Origin: Alphaproteobacteria bacterium
Lineage (GTDB): Bacteria; Pseudomonadota; Alphaproteobacteria; Micavibrionales; Micavibrionaceae
Direction: 5' to 3'
Assembly: GCA_002690045.1 (NCBI GenBank)
Contig: NZDE01000013.1
Span: 62,001-126,000 of the forward strand
Length of the DNA stretch: 64,000 nt
The position numbers and the translations under genes were made by a program. Each line of letters begins with the position of its first letter. Position 1 is the stretch's first letter. Shown here piece after piece: positions 19,907 through 28,136 of this stretch. The notes below the pieces were generated by a model, which saw only the letters and a list, made by a program, of their open reading frames with translations, made no database searches and was not told where the DNA came from.

Positions 19907-20221
19907 ATAGTCTTTCCTTTTTAATAGTTTAATGTATTGATATAGAAAAGATTTTATATGACTTGCTTCGGTGGACAGCTGACGACAGCAGAAGACTTTT
20001 GTGTGTGTGCGGGGAGAAAGACCTCGCTGCCGTCAGCCGTCAACCGTAACGTGTCATGTACAAAACCTTTTCCATGGCCATATATTTCGCATTATTAGCA
20101 GGTTTTGTCAAAGAGTTTTGCTAAGAATTTGTTTTTTATGTTGTTTATCGTTTTAATCAGAAATGCTATATTTTTCACGAAGTTAGCTTCGATTCAGAAT
20201 CAAATTTTATAAAGGTGTGTA
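19907..20221. other. Divergent intergenic region pnp / gpmA
   Basis: The 315 bases hold the pnp leader with a long stem-loop (19970-20045) and the AT-rich upstream region of gpmA. No ORF worth calling is seen. Confidence 0.6.
19970..20045 (-). promoter_or_regulatory. Long stem-loop in the pnp mRNA leader
   Basis: Arms at 19970-19989 and 20026-20045 pair over 20 positions. One position is a true mismatch, and two are A/C mismatches on the plus strand that become G-U pairs in the pnp-sense RNA. In enterobacteria a similar double-stranded pnp leader is cut by RNase III and mediates autoregulation; the same role here is inference. Confidence 0.5.
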
Positions 20222-20848
20222 ATGCAGCAAAAACTAATATTACTTCGTCATGGTGAATCCGAGTGGAATTTGCAAAATCGGTTCACGGGTTTTAAGGATG
20301 TAGATCTCACAGAAAACGGCGAGGCCGAAGCCAAGCGCGCGGGACAATTATTGAAAGATGCAGGCATAAAAGTTGATAAAGTTTTCTCATCAACACAAAA
20401 GCGCGCTAACCGTACGGCGGATATTGCTTTAACCGAAGCAGGGCAGCCAGATAAGTTTGCTGCAATGGTACGCCATGATGATCTGCGTGAGCGTGATTAT
20501 GGCGATTTAACAGGCCTTAACAAAGATGAAACCCGCCAAAAATATGGTGATGAGCAAGTGCATATTTGGCGCCGCAGTTATGATGTTCCACCGCCGGGAG
20601 GCGAATGCCTAAAAGACGTCGTGGAAAACCGCGTCCGCCCATATTTTGAAAAAGAAATTCAGCCGTGCCTAGATAATGGCGAAACCGTCCTAATGGCTGC
20701 GCATGGTAACTCGCTCCGCGCTACGCTAATCATCATCGGCGCAGAAACACCTGATAGCATCAACGAAGCGGAAATGCCAACGGGCGTACCGCTGGTTTTT
20801 GAACTAGAGGATGGTAAAATTACCAAACGTTACTTCTTGGGTGAGTAG
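20222..20848 (+). CDS. gpmA: 2,3-bisphosphoglycerate-dependent phosphoglycerate mutase
   Basis: 208 aa glycolytic enzyme interconverting 3- and 2-phosphoglycerate. It has the catalytic motif LLRHGESEWN near the N-terminus, the substrate loop RFTGFKDVDLTENG, the block ERDYGDLTGLNKDE and the second histidine in AAHGNSLRA. It is shorter than the E. coli enzyme, as in other alphaproteobacterial GpmA. The next gene starts at the base after the stop. Confidence 0.95.
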   Translation: MQQKLILLRHGESEWNLQNRFTGFKDVDLTENGEAEAKRAGQLLKDAGIKVDKVFSSTQKRANRTADIALTEAGQPDKFAAMVRHDDLRERDYGDLTGLNKDETRQKYGDEQVHIWRRSYDVPPPGGECLKDVVENRVRPYFEKEIQPCLDNGETVLMAAHGNSLRATLIIIGAETPDSINEAEMPTGVPLVFELEDGKITKRYFLGE

Positions 20849-21316
20849 ATGTTAGACGATATTCGCCAACATTACCGCACGTATTTGAGAGATATAAAAA
20901 TGATGCAGTTGGCAAGCTGTGTTAATAATCAACCTTGGTTGTGTAATGTATGGTATGTGATGGATGAAGAAGATAATGTGTATTGGATGTCTCGCAAAAC
21001 ACGCCGTCATTCCCAAGAGATAGAACAAAACCCTAATATTGCTTGTACATTTCATAAATGGTTTGATGAGGGCTTGGGGCAAAAAGGGCAGGCCTTGGTG
21101 ATCGCCGGAAAAGCAGAGCTCCTTACTGGAGAAGGCTGTCGAATGCCTTATGAGCTATATGCGGAGAGGTATCCTGCGTTATATGATTTCCAAACGCTTG
21201 ATGATTTTTTGAAAGATGAAGGCGATCACTTCTTGTATAAATTGAGCCCCGAGGAATTTATGTGGTGGGATGACTTTAACTTTGGGGATGTTTCGCGGCA
21301 ATATGTTCGTTTGTAA
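20849..21316 (+). CDS. Pyridoxamine 5'-phosphate oxidase-like flavin protein
   Basis: 155 aa, resembling the split-barrel FMN-binding (PNPOx-like) family. The N-terminus has the pattern MMQLASCVNNQPWLCNVWYVMDE, then VYWMSRKTRRHSQEI and a central IAGKAELL strand. This is the layout of small flavin reductases and heme/FMN binding proteins, not of true PdxH. It abuts gpmA with no gap, so the two are probably co-transcribed. Exact substrate unknown. Confidence 0.65.
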   Translation: MLDDIRQHYRTYLRDIKMMQLASCVNNQPWLCNVWYVMDEEDNVYWMSRKTRRHSQEIEQNPNIACTFHKWFDEGLGQKGQALVIAGKAELLTGEGCRMPYELYAERYPALYDFQTLDDFLKDEGDHFLYKLSPEEFMWWDDFNFGDVSRQYVRL

Positions 21317-21322
21317 TCAGGC

Positions 21323-21649
21323 TTAAACCTTCGGGCCAAACACATCGCGGTTGAGGTGTCTTGCGGTGCCGAGCCATTCGATGTTGGCTTCGGCGTGGTC
21401 GTTATAGTCATCGCCGGTTTCGGGGTGGATGAGGATGGATAGGCCGTTATGTTCCTGCGATAGATATTTCTTGAACACGGCTAAGTTGTTTTCAACAATG
21501 ACGAGAAAGCTTCCCATTGGATGTGGCCCTATCGGGGCATCATGCACGCGGCCTTGTTTGAGGTTTGGGAAATCTTTACTGATTTTTTCTCTTAATGCCA
21601 TCGCCGTATCTTTGACGGCGTCGTTGAAATAGATATGAACGTGATGCAT
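21323..21649 (-). CDS. DOPA 4,5-dioxygenase-like protein
   Basis: 108 aa. The start MHHVHIYFNDAVKDTA and the block HPMGSFLVIV, followed by LSILIHPETGDDYNDH and WLGT, match the small DOPA dioxygenase family, whose conserved histidines bind a metal. The ORF is open upstream to 21781, but ATG 21649 begins exactly at the family's first beta strand. Convergent with the flavin protein gene. Substrate in bacteria is generally unknown. Confidence 0.75.
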   Translation of the reverse strand: MHHVHIYFNDAVKDTAMALREKISKDFPNLKQGRVHDAPIGPHPMGSFLVIVENNLAVFKKYLSQEHNGLSILIHPETGDDYNDHAEANIEWLGTARHLNRDVFGPKV

Positions 21650-21807
21650 GAAACCGTGCCTGTTTATTATCTTGATAAATAGACAACTATATTGAACCTC
21701 TGCCATCGTCAAGTGCAGAAGCGGCAATCTTGCACTTAAAGGTTGCTTATAATTCGGTTTTATTTTAGCTTGCAGAGGCATAAAATATAATTATAGGGAG
21801 AAATGAT

Positions 21808-22149
21808 ATGTCACTTAGAAAACTTGCAAACTTATGCGATGACTTTGTCTCAGCAGCGGGCTTTCCACTAGCGGATCAGCCAGGTTTGGCGAGGGATGTC
21901 GAAGATTCAATGAATGATGATGAAAATAATAACATGGCTGCCGCTGTATTTACAGCAATGGCAGGCGGCGTTGATGATTCAACAATTGAAGTTGCTGAAA
22001 TATTCGCAACGGTTGCTTATCGTCTTTCTCGTGAAGATGAAGCCGCGGCCTTTATTGATGTTGCGCAGACTGATGCAGGCACAGCGCAGGAGTTTCGTAC
22101 ACAATACGCCCCAAACATGGCGAAATTGGTTGAATTAGCGCGCGCCTAA
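21808..22149 (+). CDS. Hypothetical protein, 113 aa
   Basis: Small soluble, acidic, alpha-helical protein (MSLRKLANLCDDFVSAAG) with AGG-rich ribosome site TAGGGAGA before the ATG. There is no signal peptide or membrane segment. A hairpin with trailing T-rich stretch follows the stop. Family not recognised. Confidence 0.65.
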   Translation: MSLRKLANLCDDFVSAAGFPLADQPGLARDVEDSMNDDENNNMAAAVFTAMAGGVDDSTIEVAEIFATVAYRLSREDEAAAFIDVAQTDAGTAQEFRTQYAPNMAKLVELARA

Positions 22150-22173
22150 ATAAAGCCGATGAATACTTAATTA

Positions 22174-22210
22174 TAAGCCCTGTGACTTAACGGTTTCGGG
22201 GCTTTATTTT
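22174..22210 (+). terminator. Probable terminator after the 113-aa gene
   Basis: AAGCCC and GGGCTT arms pair around a ~20-base loop, followed by TTATTTT. The loop is larger than ideal. Confidence 0.45.
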
Positions 22211-22270
22211 ACCGCTTCTTAATTTATTGTCATTACACTATGAGCGTAAATACAGTTAAGGAGACTATAG

Positions 22271-22585
22271 ATGGCATTAGGTATAGTGCGTGAATTTAAC
22301 GCAAAGTTTGAAAAGAAATATCCTGAATACGCACTTTATGCGCAGGAAAATCAGCCTGCTAAGACCGGTGAGAATTGGCTAAATGCACATTATCATAATA
22401 TAGAGGATATTGCGAAAGATAGTGATGGATTAAGCCTTAAGAAGCCGTCTGATTTTGCAGCGTTCTTTGAGCGCGCAAAAGCGTATAACACCGATGGCCA
22501 AGTAACTAATGATAAGCGTTTAGATGGCCCAGCCGTAAGTGCAGAGCTAGATTATCAGCAGGGGAGTAACCCTAGTTTTAAATAG
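22271..22585 (+). CDS. Hypothetical protein, 104 aa
   Basis: Soluble protein with no signal peptide and many charged residues (FNAKFEKKYPEYALYAQ). AAGGAGA lies upstream of ATG 22271. The 3' end overlaps the convergent gene by eight bases. No family recognised. Confidence 0.6.
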   Translation: MALGIVREFNAKFEKKYPEYALYAQENQPAKTGENWLNAHYHNIEDIAKDSDGLSLKKPSDFAAFFERAKAYNTDGQVTNDKRLDGPAVSAELDYQQGSNPSFK

Positions 22586-23372
22586 ACATTTTTAGCGCAA
22601 GGAACGACGGACGTTTTTGAAACTTTGTCGTTGTGGGGTCGAAGCCAGATTTTTCAATGTGGTGAAGGTGGATTTTGGTTAATCTATACAGGCTTTTTAT
22701 AACACCTTTTGGTGGCTGTTTTATATCTTTCAGTAATTCCTGAATTTCTTGACAGATCATAGACAGGGTGGGCACGAGTTTTTCTGTATTTGCACTTATA
22801 ATGGCGTCTTTATCTATATTTTCTTTGGGTAACATAGCGATATTATGTTGTGCATGATAAGGCACGGCTGAAATTATGCCGATTAAGCCATTAGCACTTG
22901 CAAGTTTTTCGAGCTGAATTTCGGAATACTGAGAACCACAAATCCTTGCGGTTAGTTTCAAGAGTGGCCCATTGGTGTTTTTGATATAGGTGATTAACCC
23001 ATCTAATGTTTCGGGCTGAAGGTCTTCCAAATCAAATTCGCGGCCTAATAGTAATTCATCGAATAAATCATAAGGCAGGGCGAAGGTTTTAATCGCATCA
23101 GCAAGCTCGGGTAGTATGGGGTGGTCATCTAGGCTGCGTTTATGTTCAGTTGGCATGTCGTAAATGGCCTTTAATGCATCACGCCACCATGTTAGGCGTA
23201 TTAAGCCGATTGTGGTGTCGCTGACAATCTCGCGTGTGCGGGCGACTTCGTAGTTAAAGGCGAATAACGCCCAAAGCGCTTGCTTTTGTGCATAGCTTTT
23301 GGCGGAAAGGCTAACGAGGTAGCGAGTGTAATCATGAGTTTGGACGATGTCCTGCGCGTAACTTTTTTGCAT
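22578..23372 (-). CDS. Squalene/phytoene synthase-like protein (NDUFAF6 type)
   Basis: 264 aa, all-helical isoprenoid synthase fold, resembling the mitochondrial complex I assembly factor NDUFAF6 and its alphaproteobacterial relatives. The opening RYLVSLSAKSYAQKQALWALFAFNYEVAR corresponds to the synthase's first helices, but the Asp-rich DxxxD motifs that bind magnesium and diphosphate are missing. LTWWRDAL is conserved. An enzymatic synthase role is unlikely; a complex I assembly role is inference from the family. Confidence 0.75.
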   Translation of the reverse strand: MQKSYAQDIVQTHDYTRYLVSLSAKSYAQKQALWALFAFNYEVARTREIVSDTTIGLIRLTWWRDALKAIYDMPTEHKRSLDDHPILPELADAIKTFALPYDLFDELLLGREFDLEDLQPETLDGLITYIKNTNGPLLKLTARICGSQYSEIQLEKLASANGLIGIISAVPYHAQHNIAMLPKENIDKDAIISANTEKLVPTLSMICQEIQELLKDIKQPPKGVIKSLYRLTKIHLHHIEKSGFDPTTTKFQKRPSFLALKMSI

Positions 23373-23474
23373 AGCTTGATATTTCTTATTCGTTACCCCT
23401 TGTTAAATTCAATGGGCAATGTATCCTTATTCGCGTATTTTTGACAATGTTAAAATAATAAAGGAAACCATATT

Positions 23475-24101
23475 ATGACGTTTGAATTACCTGCGCTTCC
23501 TTTTGCCTATGATGCATTAGAGCCACATATGAGCAAGGAAACATTTGAGTATCACCACGATAAACACCACGCAGCTTATGTTGCGAAGGGTAATGAGCTT
23601 CTTGCTGGTACAGGCCTAGAAGGCAAGACGTTAGAAGAGATCGTCATGGCGGTTGCTAACGATACAGCAAAAATCGGCTTGTTCAACAATGCCGCACAAC
23701 ACTGGAATCACAGCTTTTTCTGGAACTGCCTAAGCCCAGAAGGCGGTAAAGGCGCGCTCAGCGCATCTCTCGCGGCTAAAATCGACGAAGCTTTCGGTAG
23801 CTATGATGCGTTTAAAGAAAAATTCGTTGCAACATGTGTTGGTCAATTCGGTTCAGGTTGGGGCTGGCTTGTAATGGATAATGCAAGCGGCAAACTTGAG
23901 ATTGTTAGCACATCAAATGCGGGCGTACCGTTCACACAAGGTAAAACACCGCTTTTGACTTGTGATGTTTGGGAACATGCCTATTACATTGATTATCGTA
24001 ATGCACGTCCTAAGTTTGTTGAATCATTCTTGGAACACATGGTCAACTGGGCGCATGTGGAAAGCCTACTTGAAAAAGGCCCATTGAAAATCGCTGCATA
24101 A
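23475..24101 (+). CDS. sodB: Iron superoxide dismutase
   Basis: 208 aa. It converts superoxide to hydrogen peroxide and oxygen. The four metal ligands are in YHHDKHH, AAQHWNHSFFW and DVWEHAYYIDY. The glutamine in NNAAQHWNH is the arrangement typical of iron rather than manganese enzymes. No signal peptide, so cytoplasmic. A strong terminator follows. Confidence 0.95.
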   Translation: MTFELPALPFAYDALEPHMSKETFEYHHDKHHAAYVAKGNELLAGTGLEGKTLEEIVMAVANDTAKIGLFNNAAQHWNHSFFWNCLSPEGGKGALSASLAAKIDEAFGSYDAFKEKFVATCVGQFGSGWGWLVMDNASGKLEIVSTSNAGVPFTQGKTPLLTCDVWEHAYYIDYRNARPKFVESFLEHMVNWAHVESLLEKGPLKIAA

Positions 24102-24126
24102 TATCGCGATACAATGAATGAAAAAG

Positions 24127-24156
24127 AAAAGCCCCTAATGTGTTAGGGGCTTTTTT
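24127..24156. terminator. Terminator after sodB
   Basis: GCCCCTAA and TTAGGGGC (24131-24150) form a perfect 8-base-pair hairpin with a TGTG loop. It has a T run to the right and an A-rich run to the left, so it may also serve the convergent gene. Confidence 0.9.
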
Positions 24157-24421
24157 ATATGTTCTCTGCTTGCGTTAGAATTTTTTCACGCAGCGCTGTG
24201 GTAAATTCAGCGGGCGAATAATCATCATCGTGTTCTAATTGGTCGATCTGATGAACGATCATCGCGCGGACTTCTTGGTTAAACGGGCCCAGGACGCCCT
24301 CAACAGCTGTAACCAAATTAAGGTGGTTATTCATCACCCAAAGCTGCTTCTTTGATAAGGTTTCCGCATCAGAAAGCGTGAAGTAACCCGCCATCCATTT
24401 CACAAATTCATAATTAGTCAT
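24155..24421 (-). CDS. Small protein of phage-type WLxGxF family (copy 2)
   Basis: 88 aa. The opening EFVKWMAGYFTLSD, then a helix ending NHLNLV, is the pattern I know from small uncharacterised phage and prophage proteins (FAYWLQGFFEL-like). The upstream gene shares this layout, so they are tandem paralogues. It starts six bases after that gene's stop, with a weak ribosome site, suggesting coupled translation. No other phage gene is seen around. Function unknown. Confidence 0.65.
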   Translation of the reverse strand: MTNYEFVKWMAGYFTLSDAETLSKKQLWVMNNHLNLVTAVEGVLGPFNQEVRAMIVHQIDQLEHDDDYSPAEFTTALREKILTQAENI

Positions 24422-24427
24422 GATTTT

Positions 24428-24754
24428 TTAACAGCGTACGCCAGGCTTGTTTGGCCCTTTACCATTATTGTGGATGCTGTTGAACTGATTTTGATTGCCG
24501 GCATAAGACGGGTCGATGTGATGTTCGAACATATCATTAAGAATTTCGGCAAGTTCTGGACCAGCGTTAGCTGCGCCGTTTTGAATAATTGTATCCGTAA
24601 TTTTTTGCGCCAATTTCTGTTGGTTGGCGGGCAATGTTTTTGCGGCTTCAAGGATTATTTTTGCTTGATCGACTGTTAGTTGATCTGTGCCTGAGATTTC
24701 AAAGAAACCCTGTAGCCAGTATGCGAATTCTGTTTCTGTTTTTATTTTTGTCAT
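24428..24754 (-). CDS. Small protein of phage-type WLxGxF family (copy 1)
   Basis: 108 aa. MTKIKTETEFAYWLQGFFEI is the characteristic opening of a widespread small phage/prophage protein family of unknown function. A C-terminal tail (~75-108) is rich in Asn, His and Gly and ends NKPGVRC. The start is set at ATG 24754, behind a GGGAGAG ribosome site, not at the longer in-frame ATG 24823. Confidence 0.7.
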   Translation of the reverse strand: MTKIKTETEFAYWLQGFFEISGTDQLTVDQAKIILEAAKTLPANQQKLAQKITDTIIQNGAANAGPELAEILNDMFEHHIDPSYAGNQNQFNSIHNNGKGPNKPGVRC

Positions 24755-24895
24755 TTCCACTCTCCCGATTGCTTTTGTATGCTTATGAGAACGGACTTTA
24801 GGTCTGTGGCGCTGCTTTGTCAAATATTATATGGAAGATACATTGATTTTCATATTCTAGGCAAAAATTACCCATTTTTTTCTGTGTTCAGACTG

Positions 24896-24904
24896 TGCTA
24901 TAAT
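24896..24904 (+). promoter_or_regulatory. Extended -10 promoter of flbT
   Basis: TGCTATAAT is a perfect extended -10 element. The -35 region is only T-rich. Transcription would begin near 24911, 78 bases before flbT. A small hairpin (CGGCA/TGCCG, 24925-24937) lies in the leader. Confidence 0.45.
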
Positions 24905-24988
24905 GATAAATATGATGGTTAATACGGCAGAATGCCGGTCTTTATTCTTTAGAACAAAGGCATATATTTATAGTAAGGAGAGAATCTC

Positions 24989-25408
24989 ATGGCCCTCGTA
25001 ATTGACTTAAAACCGCATGAAAAAATCCTAATCGGGGAAGCGGTTATCACGAATGATAAACAACGTACACGCCTTCACATTGCGGGCGATGCCCCCATTT
25101 TGCGTGAAAAAGATGTCATGCAAGAGGATGATGCGCAAACACCGTGCGAGCGTATATATTTCTTGATCCAGTGTATGTATTTGGCGCGTAAGCCGGAACT
25201 TTATTTTGACCAGTTTTATCGAGAAGCGGATCAGATCAAGAAAGCCGCGCCGTCAACAGCACTCTTTTTCATTAATATTACGAATTTTATTTTGAAAGAG
25301 AATTTTTATAAAGCGATGAAACAAGCGCGTGAATTAATGGCGTTTGAACAAGAGCTTTTGGAAAAAGCTTCTGGCCAAACACCGCAAGACCAAACAGAAA
25401 GTGCGTAA
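24989..25408 (+). CDS. flbT: Flagellin mRNA regulator FlbT
   Basis: 139 aa. FlbT binds flagellin mRNA in Caulobacter and makes its translation and stability depend on flagellar assembly. The sequence shows the family patterns LKPHEKILIGEAVI, ILREKDVM and CERIYFLIQCMYLA. AAGGAGAG precedes the ATG. Together with flaF four bases downstream it forms the standard alphaproteobacterial pair, but no flagellin gene is next to it. Confidence 0.9.
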   Translation: MALVIDLKPHEKILIGEAVITNDKQRTRLHIAGDAPILREKDVMQEDDAQTPCERIYFLIQCMYLARKPELYFDQFYREADQIKKAAPSTALFFINITNFILKENFYKAMKQARELMAFEQELLEKASGQTPQDQTESA

Positions 25409-25411
25409 CAT

Positions 25412-25876
25412 ATGAATAACAAATCTTATGCAGATGCAGCCGGTGCCTATGGCAAGAACGCGCATAATCTATCACGTGACCAGCGCGAGGTAGAGGCGCG
25501 CGTGCTTGTGAAATCAGCTGACGCACTTGAGGATATCAAAACGAACTGGAGCGATGACGGTAAGTGGCAGGGGCTTGATAAGAAAGAGATCTTATCTGAT
25601 TGTTTGCTTTATAATCGCTCCATTTGGTTGTTGTTCTATGATGCCGCTATTGAAAAGCAAGAGGCTATCGAACATCAAGATACGCAAGATAAGCAAGCAA
25701 AGACTTTGCGGAGTAATATCATTAATTTAGCAAATTTTATTTTTAAAAGAGAGATGGATATTTTACGCACGCAGGATGTATCAATGCTGGAAAGCATAAT
25801 TACGATTAACCGCGAAATTTCAGCAGGGTTAATGGTGCGTCCAAACAAGCCTAAAGCTGGTGCGTTAAAGCCATAA
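25412..25876 (+). CDS. flaF: Flagellar regulator FlaF
   Basis: 154 aa. FlaF is the flagellin secretion and activation partner of FlbT. The family blocks are AGAYGKNAHNLSRDQREVEAR near the start (given here in part), the NRSIWLLFYDAA helix and the LRSNIINLANFIF segment. The gene follows flbT by three bases. Confidence 0.88.
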   Translation: MNNKSYADAAGAYGKNAHNLSRDQREVEARVLVKSADALEDIKTNWSDDGKWQGLDKKEILSDCLLYNRSIWLLFYDAAIEKQEAIEHQDTQDKQAKTLRSNIINLANFIFKREMDILRTQDVSMLESIITINREISAGLMVRPNKPKAGALKP

Positions 25877-25883
25877 ATTTACA

Positions 25884-26531
25884 ATGAACCTAACTCCGAT
25901 TGATATATACTGCGAACGCCTTTCGCCGGATTTCTGGGCTGAACCAATAAATGCCATAACAAATGTTGCGTTTATTATTTCGGCCTATTGCGCGCATCGT
26001 TATGTGCAGCGTTTGGGTGATGTAAATTGGCGGGCTTATATTCTCATTGGTTTGCTTACAGCAATTGGCATTGGCAGCTTTTTGTTTCATACATTTGCAG
26101 TGCAATGGGCAATGTTATCTGACGTTGTGCCGATTTTTCTTTTTCAGCTATGCTTTATTGCGCTGTACGCGAATGATGTTATGAAAGCAGGTGTCATCAA
26201 AATATTTGGTATTTTTGCGGTGTTTTTCGCACTTAGCTACGGCGTATCATATATACCACCAGACGTGATGAATGGTAGTCTGGCGTATTTACCTGCGGCT
26301 TTATTAGTTAGCGCCTATGGCGTTTGGCACTGCTTTAGCGGGCAAGTTATAGCAGAGCGCGCTATATTATTAATTGCGGCTGCTTTATTTTTTATCTCAA
26401 TTTGTTTCCGGTCTTTGGATATGAGAGTTTGTAATGCCTTTCCGCAAGGGACGCATTTTATCTGGCATGTATTAAACGCAACTGTCCTCTATCTTTGCGT
26501 GCGGGGCTATGCTAAAAATGCCGGTAAATAA
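25884..26531 (+). CDS. Ceramidase-like membrane hydrolase (alkaline ceramidase/CREST family)
   Basis: 215 aa integral membrane protein with seven hydrophobic segments. The motif DIYCERLSPDFWAEPINAIT near the N-terminus, SFLFHTFA in the third helix, a DVVP block and the C-terminal HFIWHVLNA give the family's Ser/Asp/His zinc-site residues. Eukaryotic members hydrolyse ceramide amide bonds; the bacterial substrate is unknown. It lies seven bases after flaF, probably read on the same transcript. Confidence 0.85.
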   Translation: MNLTPIDIYCERLSPDFWAEPINAITNVAFIISAYCAHRYVQRLGDVNWRAYILIGLLTAIGIGSFLFHTFAVQWAMLSDVVPIFLFQLCFIALYANDVMKAGVIKIFGIFAVFFALSYGVSYIPPDVMNGSLAYLPAALLVSAYGVWHCFSGQVIAERAILLIAAALFFISICFRSLDMRVCNAFPQGTHFIWHVLNATVLYLCVRGYAKNAGK

Positions 26532-26549
26532 ACTGGGACGGACAGACAT

Positions 26550-27203
26550 ATGCAAGACCTTAATTTCTACAAATACGGTAATGAAGTAGACCCTGAAAAC
26601 CTTGTGATTTTACTGCATGGTTATGGTTCTAACGGGCAAGACCTTATTACTCTTGCGCCTGAATGGGATGCGGATATGTCCAAAACATTATTCGTTTCGC
26701 CTGATGCCCCTCAGCAATGTGAAATATCGGCCTTTGGTTTTCAGTGGTTTTCGTTGATGGATCGCCGTGAAGATGTGATGCTATCTAATATTAATCCTGC
26801 AGCACCGATTTTAGAAAAATTTATCCAAGACTGTTCAGATAATTTTAAAATTCCTTTCGAGAAAATTGCCTTGGTTGGCTTTTCACAGGGGACAATGATG
26901 TCGCTCTACACTGCGCCGCGCATGGATAAGGCGATTGCAGGGGTGCTTGGTTTCTCTGGGGCGCTGCTTAATGGTAAGGCATTAATGGATGCGCCAGATA
27001 AGTTCTTGAAATTCCCTATATATTTGGCGCATGGCAGCGCTGACGAGGTTGTGCCCGTTGATATGTTTGATGAAGCACACGCCTTTTTACAGGGCGCGGG
27101 TTACGATGTACAGGGGCATATTACTCCCGGTTTAGGGCACGGTATTGACCTTGAAGGCGTGCAAAAAGGCCATGATTTCTTAAAGAGAATACTTTATCCA
27201 TAG
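26550..27203 (+). CDS. Carboxylesterase/phospholipase of the alpha/beta hydrolase fold
   Basis: 217 aa, resembling the bacterial YpfH/EstB group of the acyl-protein thioesterase/carboxylesterase family. The oxyanion block is LLHGYGSNGQDL, the nucleophile elbow GFSQG, and the acid and histidine are near GSADEVVP and GLGHGID. No signal peptide. It follows the ceramidase-like gene by 18 bases; a shared lipid-related role is possible but not shown. Confidence 0.85.
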   Translation: MQDLNFYKYGNEVDPENLVILLHGYGSNGQDLITLAPEWDADMSKTLFVSPDAPQQCEISAFGFQWFSLMDRREDVMLSNINPAAPILEKFIQDCSDNFKIPFEKIALVGFSQGTMMSLYTAPRMDKAIAGVLGFSGALLNGKALMDAPDKFLKFPIYLAHGSADEVVPVDMFDEAHAFLQGAGYDVQGHITPGLGHGIDLEGVQKGHDFLKRILYP

Positions 27204-27279
27204 TTGTGAATCTTTGTTTTCCACAACTATATGTGTTATAATTCAGTGTATTAGGGGATTTTTCCTAAGCTTATCCACA
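27194..27279 (+). promoter_or_regulatory. Cluster of DnaA-box-like sequences
   Basis: TTATCCACA (27271-27279) is the exact consensus DnaA box. TTTTCCACA (27217-27225) fits TTWTNCACA and TTATCCATA (27194-27202) has one mismatch. A perfect 9-base inverted repeat (27200-27208 / 27222-27230) lies among them. They sit in and beside the gap before the HNH gene. Confidence 0.4.
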
Positions 27280-27387
27280 TGTCATGCACAGAGTGGATGA
27301 GGGGGACGGAAGAATCTGTTATTATGGTTGTGTCGAGTGCAAAGAATATACGCGCTAACCGATTATCTAGCCGGCAGGAGGATGGCC

Positions 27388-28074
27388 ATGGCAAATGGAT
27401 ATAGTGACACGACCGGAAATGGTCATTCAGGGCATGATGCAGGGCATCATCATAATCTCATACGCGATAAAATACGGGAACGAACCCGTCGGATGCGGGA
27501 AGTTGGGCGACATACGCCGTTAGAACAATGCCCTGCATTGATTTTGAACGCCGATTACCGTCCGCTCAGTTATTATCCTTTATCTATTTGGCCTTGGCAG
27601 GAAGCTGTTAAGGCCATTTTTCGTGGTACGGTACATGTTATATCGGAATATGAACGCGTGGTTCATTCGCCTTCAGCGCAAATGAATCTGCCTAGTGTTT
27701 TGGTGCTTAAAGATTATATATCTTATAATCGTAAGCCTGTTTTTACGCGGTTTAACCTGTTCTTACGTGATAAATGGTCGTGTCAATATTGTGGTGATCA
27801 GTTTAAATCACACGAATTAACGTTTGACCATGTTATTCCTCGCGCGTTAGGCGGGCGGACAAATTGGGAAAACATTGTCGCGGCCTGCCAGCCTTGTAAC
27901 CTTAAAAAGGGCAGCAAGCTGCCCAAAGAATGCAATATGCATCCCTTCCGTAAGCCGCATGAGCCAACATTGTCTGAACTGCAAGAATGCGGACGCCAAT
28001 TCCCACCAAATTTCCTGCATGATAGTTGGAGTGATTTCCTCTATTGGGACACAGAATTAGATTTGGATGAATAA
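27388..28074 (+). CDS. HNH endonuclease
   Basis: 228 aa. The HNH domain (~125-185) has two zinc-binding CxxC pairs, SCQYCGD and ACQPCN, around the catalytic block LTFDHVIPRALGGRTNWENIV. An N-terminal domain with LILNADYRPLSYYPLSIWPW is typical of the common alphaproteobacterial HNH family. ATG 27388 was chosen because AGGAGG lies six bases upstream; the ATG at 27382 is too close. The N-terminal tail is rich in His and Gly. Target unknown. Confidence 0.85.
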   Translation: MANGYSDTTGNGHSGHDAGHHHNLIRDKIRERTRRMREVGRHTPLEQCPALILNADYRPLSYYPLSIWPWQEAVKAIFRGTVHVISEYERVVHSPSAQMNLPSVLVLKDYISYNRKPVFTRFNLFLRDKWSCQYCGDQFKSHELTFDHVIPRALGGRTNWENIVAACQPCNLKKGSKLPKECNMHPFRKPHEPTLSELQECGRQFPPNFLHDSWSDFLYWDTELDLDE

Positions 28075-28136
28075 GTTATTACTTTTAAGTATGTGATAAC
28101 CGTGTAGTATATGGCCTTTATATTGGGGTTGTATGT

